Below are positions 62,939-64,000 of a DNA stretch of 64,000 nt, one piece after another. The notes beneath the pieces are model-generated. The model did no database searches and was not told the DNA's origin. It worked only from the letters and a program-made list of their open reading frames with translations. Every line of letters begins with the position of its first letter. Positions within the stretch are counted from its first letter, which is position 1. A program made the position numbers and the translations under genes. This stretch comes from Gammaproteobacteria bacterium (GTDB taxonomy: Bacteria > Pseudomonadota > Gammaproteobacteria > UBA6429 > Thiohalophilaceae), in assembly GCA_016194635.1 (NCBI GenBank), contig JACQBC010000026.1:1-64000 (forward strand), read 5' to 3'.

Positions 62939-64000
62939 ATGCAAACTAAATTTTTAGCCACAATTCCGGCGGCCATCCTCGGCGCGCTGCTTGGAGTCTC
63001 TAACAATGTTAACGCTGCGGCGTTTGTGCAGTGTCCAAATGACGCGAATAACGACGCGGTGCCCGAAGTACCCGGTAATTTCACCTGCATGCATTTAAGT
63101 GGCGGTGATGGTTTTATCAAAATGGCCGATGGCCGGGTGTTATACAACTTTGGTTTTTCCAACCTGACGGGTATTCCAGAAGCTAACGCGATTGGAGCTG
63201 GAATTCTGGCGGCCGCATCACCTGCACCTACGATTGAATTGGACGAGGGTAAAGATTTCTACTTGACCCTGACCAACGTGGGTATGATTATGCGCCCAGA
63301 TTTGTTTGACCCACACTCGGTACACTTCCATGGTTTTGCCAATGCCAGCAGTATATTTGACGGCGTACCCGACGGCAGTATTTCAATCAATCCCGGCGCG
63401 AGTTTGACCTATTACTACAACATCGCGCGCCCTGGCACCTATATGTATCACTGTCACGTGGAAGCCGCTGAGCATATGCAAATGGGCATGTTAGGTAATC
63501 TGTACGTGCATCCCGCTCAAGACGTGAGTGGTTTTGGCGGCAATCCCGCCACTGTCGCGCGTCGTGCGGGCAACACAGATCCCGCCGCACCGCTGGGATA
63601 TACCTATAACGATGGTGATGGCAGTTCCGCGTTTGATGTGGAATATCCGTTGCAAATTGGTTCGTTCGACCATGTCTTCCACGAGAAACACATTGCCGTA
63701 CAACCCCTGCCGTTCGCGGAAATGAAGGACACTTATCCGATCTTAAACGGCCGCGGCTATCCCGATACCGTGGATCCCAATCCGCTGGTACCGCCGGCTG
63801 AAAATGGCGGTATTCCTTCGCAAGTTGTCAGTGCGTTGATCACGGCCAGCGCGGGTCAGAAGATCTTATTACGCATCTCCAACCTTAACGTGACGCGCTT
63901 TTACACCTTGGCGACCACCGGCTTGACGATGAAAGTGATCGGCACGGGTGCGGAATTATTACGCGGCCCGGACGGTAAGAATCTTTTCTACAACACCAAT
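62939..64000 (+). CDS. Multicopper oxidase, N-terminal part (cut by window edge)
   Basis: The gene starts at the ATG at 62939 behind GGGAGGAA and remains open at the window end, giving 354 residues. A signal peptide (FLATIPAAILGALLGVSNNVNAA) precedes the first cupredoxin domain. Copper motifs are HSVHFHGF (His126, 129, 131) and YHCHVEAAEHMQMGM (His171-Cys172-His173, His179, Met184), so the type 1 copper site is in the N-terminal domain, as in two-domain oxidases rather than classic three-domain laccases. The substrate cannot be told; metals such as Mn(II) or phenols are possible. The 55-base gap to the giant gene suggests an operon. Confidence 0.9.
   Translation, partial: MQTKFLATIPAAILGALLGVSNNVNAAAFVQCPNDANNDAVPEVPGNFTCMHLSGGDGFIKMADGRVLYNFGFSNLTGIPEANAIGAGILAAASPAPTIELDEGKDFYLTLTNVGMIMRPDLFDPHSVHFHGFANASSIFDGVPDGSISINPGASLTYYYNIARPGTYMYHCHVEAAEHMQMGMLGNLYVHPAQDVSGFGGNPATVARRAGNTDPAAPLGYTYNDGDGSSAFDVEYPLQIGSFDHVFHEKHIAVQPLPFAEMKDTYPILNGRGYPDTVDPNPLVPPAENGGIPSQVVSALITASAGQKILLRISNLNVTRFYTLATTGLTMKVIGTGAELLRGPDGKNLFYNTN

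Overview
The window reads as a chromosomal segment of a gammaproteobacterium with roughly half G+C. The evidence is the gene order (ssrA-smpB-ratA-ratB-bamE-fur-recN-nadK-hrcA-grpE-dnaK-dnaJ, then dapB-carA-carB-greA-tamA-tamB), the tmRNA tag ANDDNYALAA, and a full set of outer-membrane biogenesis genes. A DsrE2-like protein, a DsrC-like protein, a SCO protein and several c-type cytochromes suggest a sulfur-oxidising or otherwise chemolithotrophic relative (Chromatiales-like). That assignment is inference; there is no rRNA in the window.

Bases 1-23170 are mostly housekeeping. They hold a HicB-like fragment cut by the left edge, tmRNA and its partner SmpB, RatAB, BamE, Fur, RecN/NadK, a heat-shock cluster with a CIRCE operator before hrcA and a sigma-32-like promoter before dnaK, an uncharacterised coiled-coil protein, DapB, carbamoyl-phosphate synthase (carA with a TTG start behind a promoter and a leader terminator), GreA, and the TamA/TamB system.

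Bases 23170-47560 are a mixed accessory region: an AsmA-like protein, a PAS-GGDEF cyclase, a DUF4139 protein, a YajD-like HNH protein, a large YVTN/di-haem lipoprotein, an ABC exporter with a TlpA-like thioredoxin, YaeQ/YbcJ, an HExxH protein, a CPBP protease, a BtaB-like methyltransferase, an isolated TssB-TssC fusion (a type VI sheath-like protein with no other T6SS gene nearby), a CBS protein, a DsrC-like protein without its C-terminal cysteine, a broken nitronate monooxygenase, a desaturase, an FHA protein, glycogen phosphorylase and a PDC-sensor protein.

Bases 47950-57560 form a sensing and redox block: a secreted protein divergent from DsrE2, a FadL-type porin, a Crp/Fnr regulator, a cytochrome c fused to a periplasmic binding protein, SCO, and a NarX/NarL-like sensor and regulator that converge. 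Bases 57860-64000 hold a 1673-residue secreted beta-helix protein followed by a multicopper oxidase that runs off the right edge.

Three long-stem hairpins, each placed just after a stop codon, share a conserved loop core but have unrelated arms (14000-14107, 23184-23305, 52026-52150). They look like one dispersed repeat family. No CRISPR array, insertion sequence or tRNA gene was seen.
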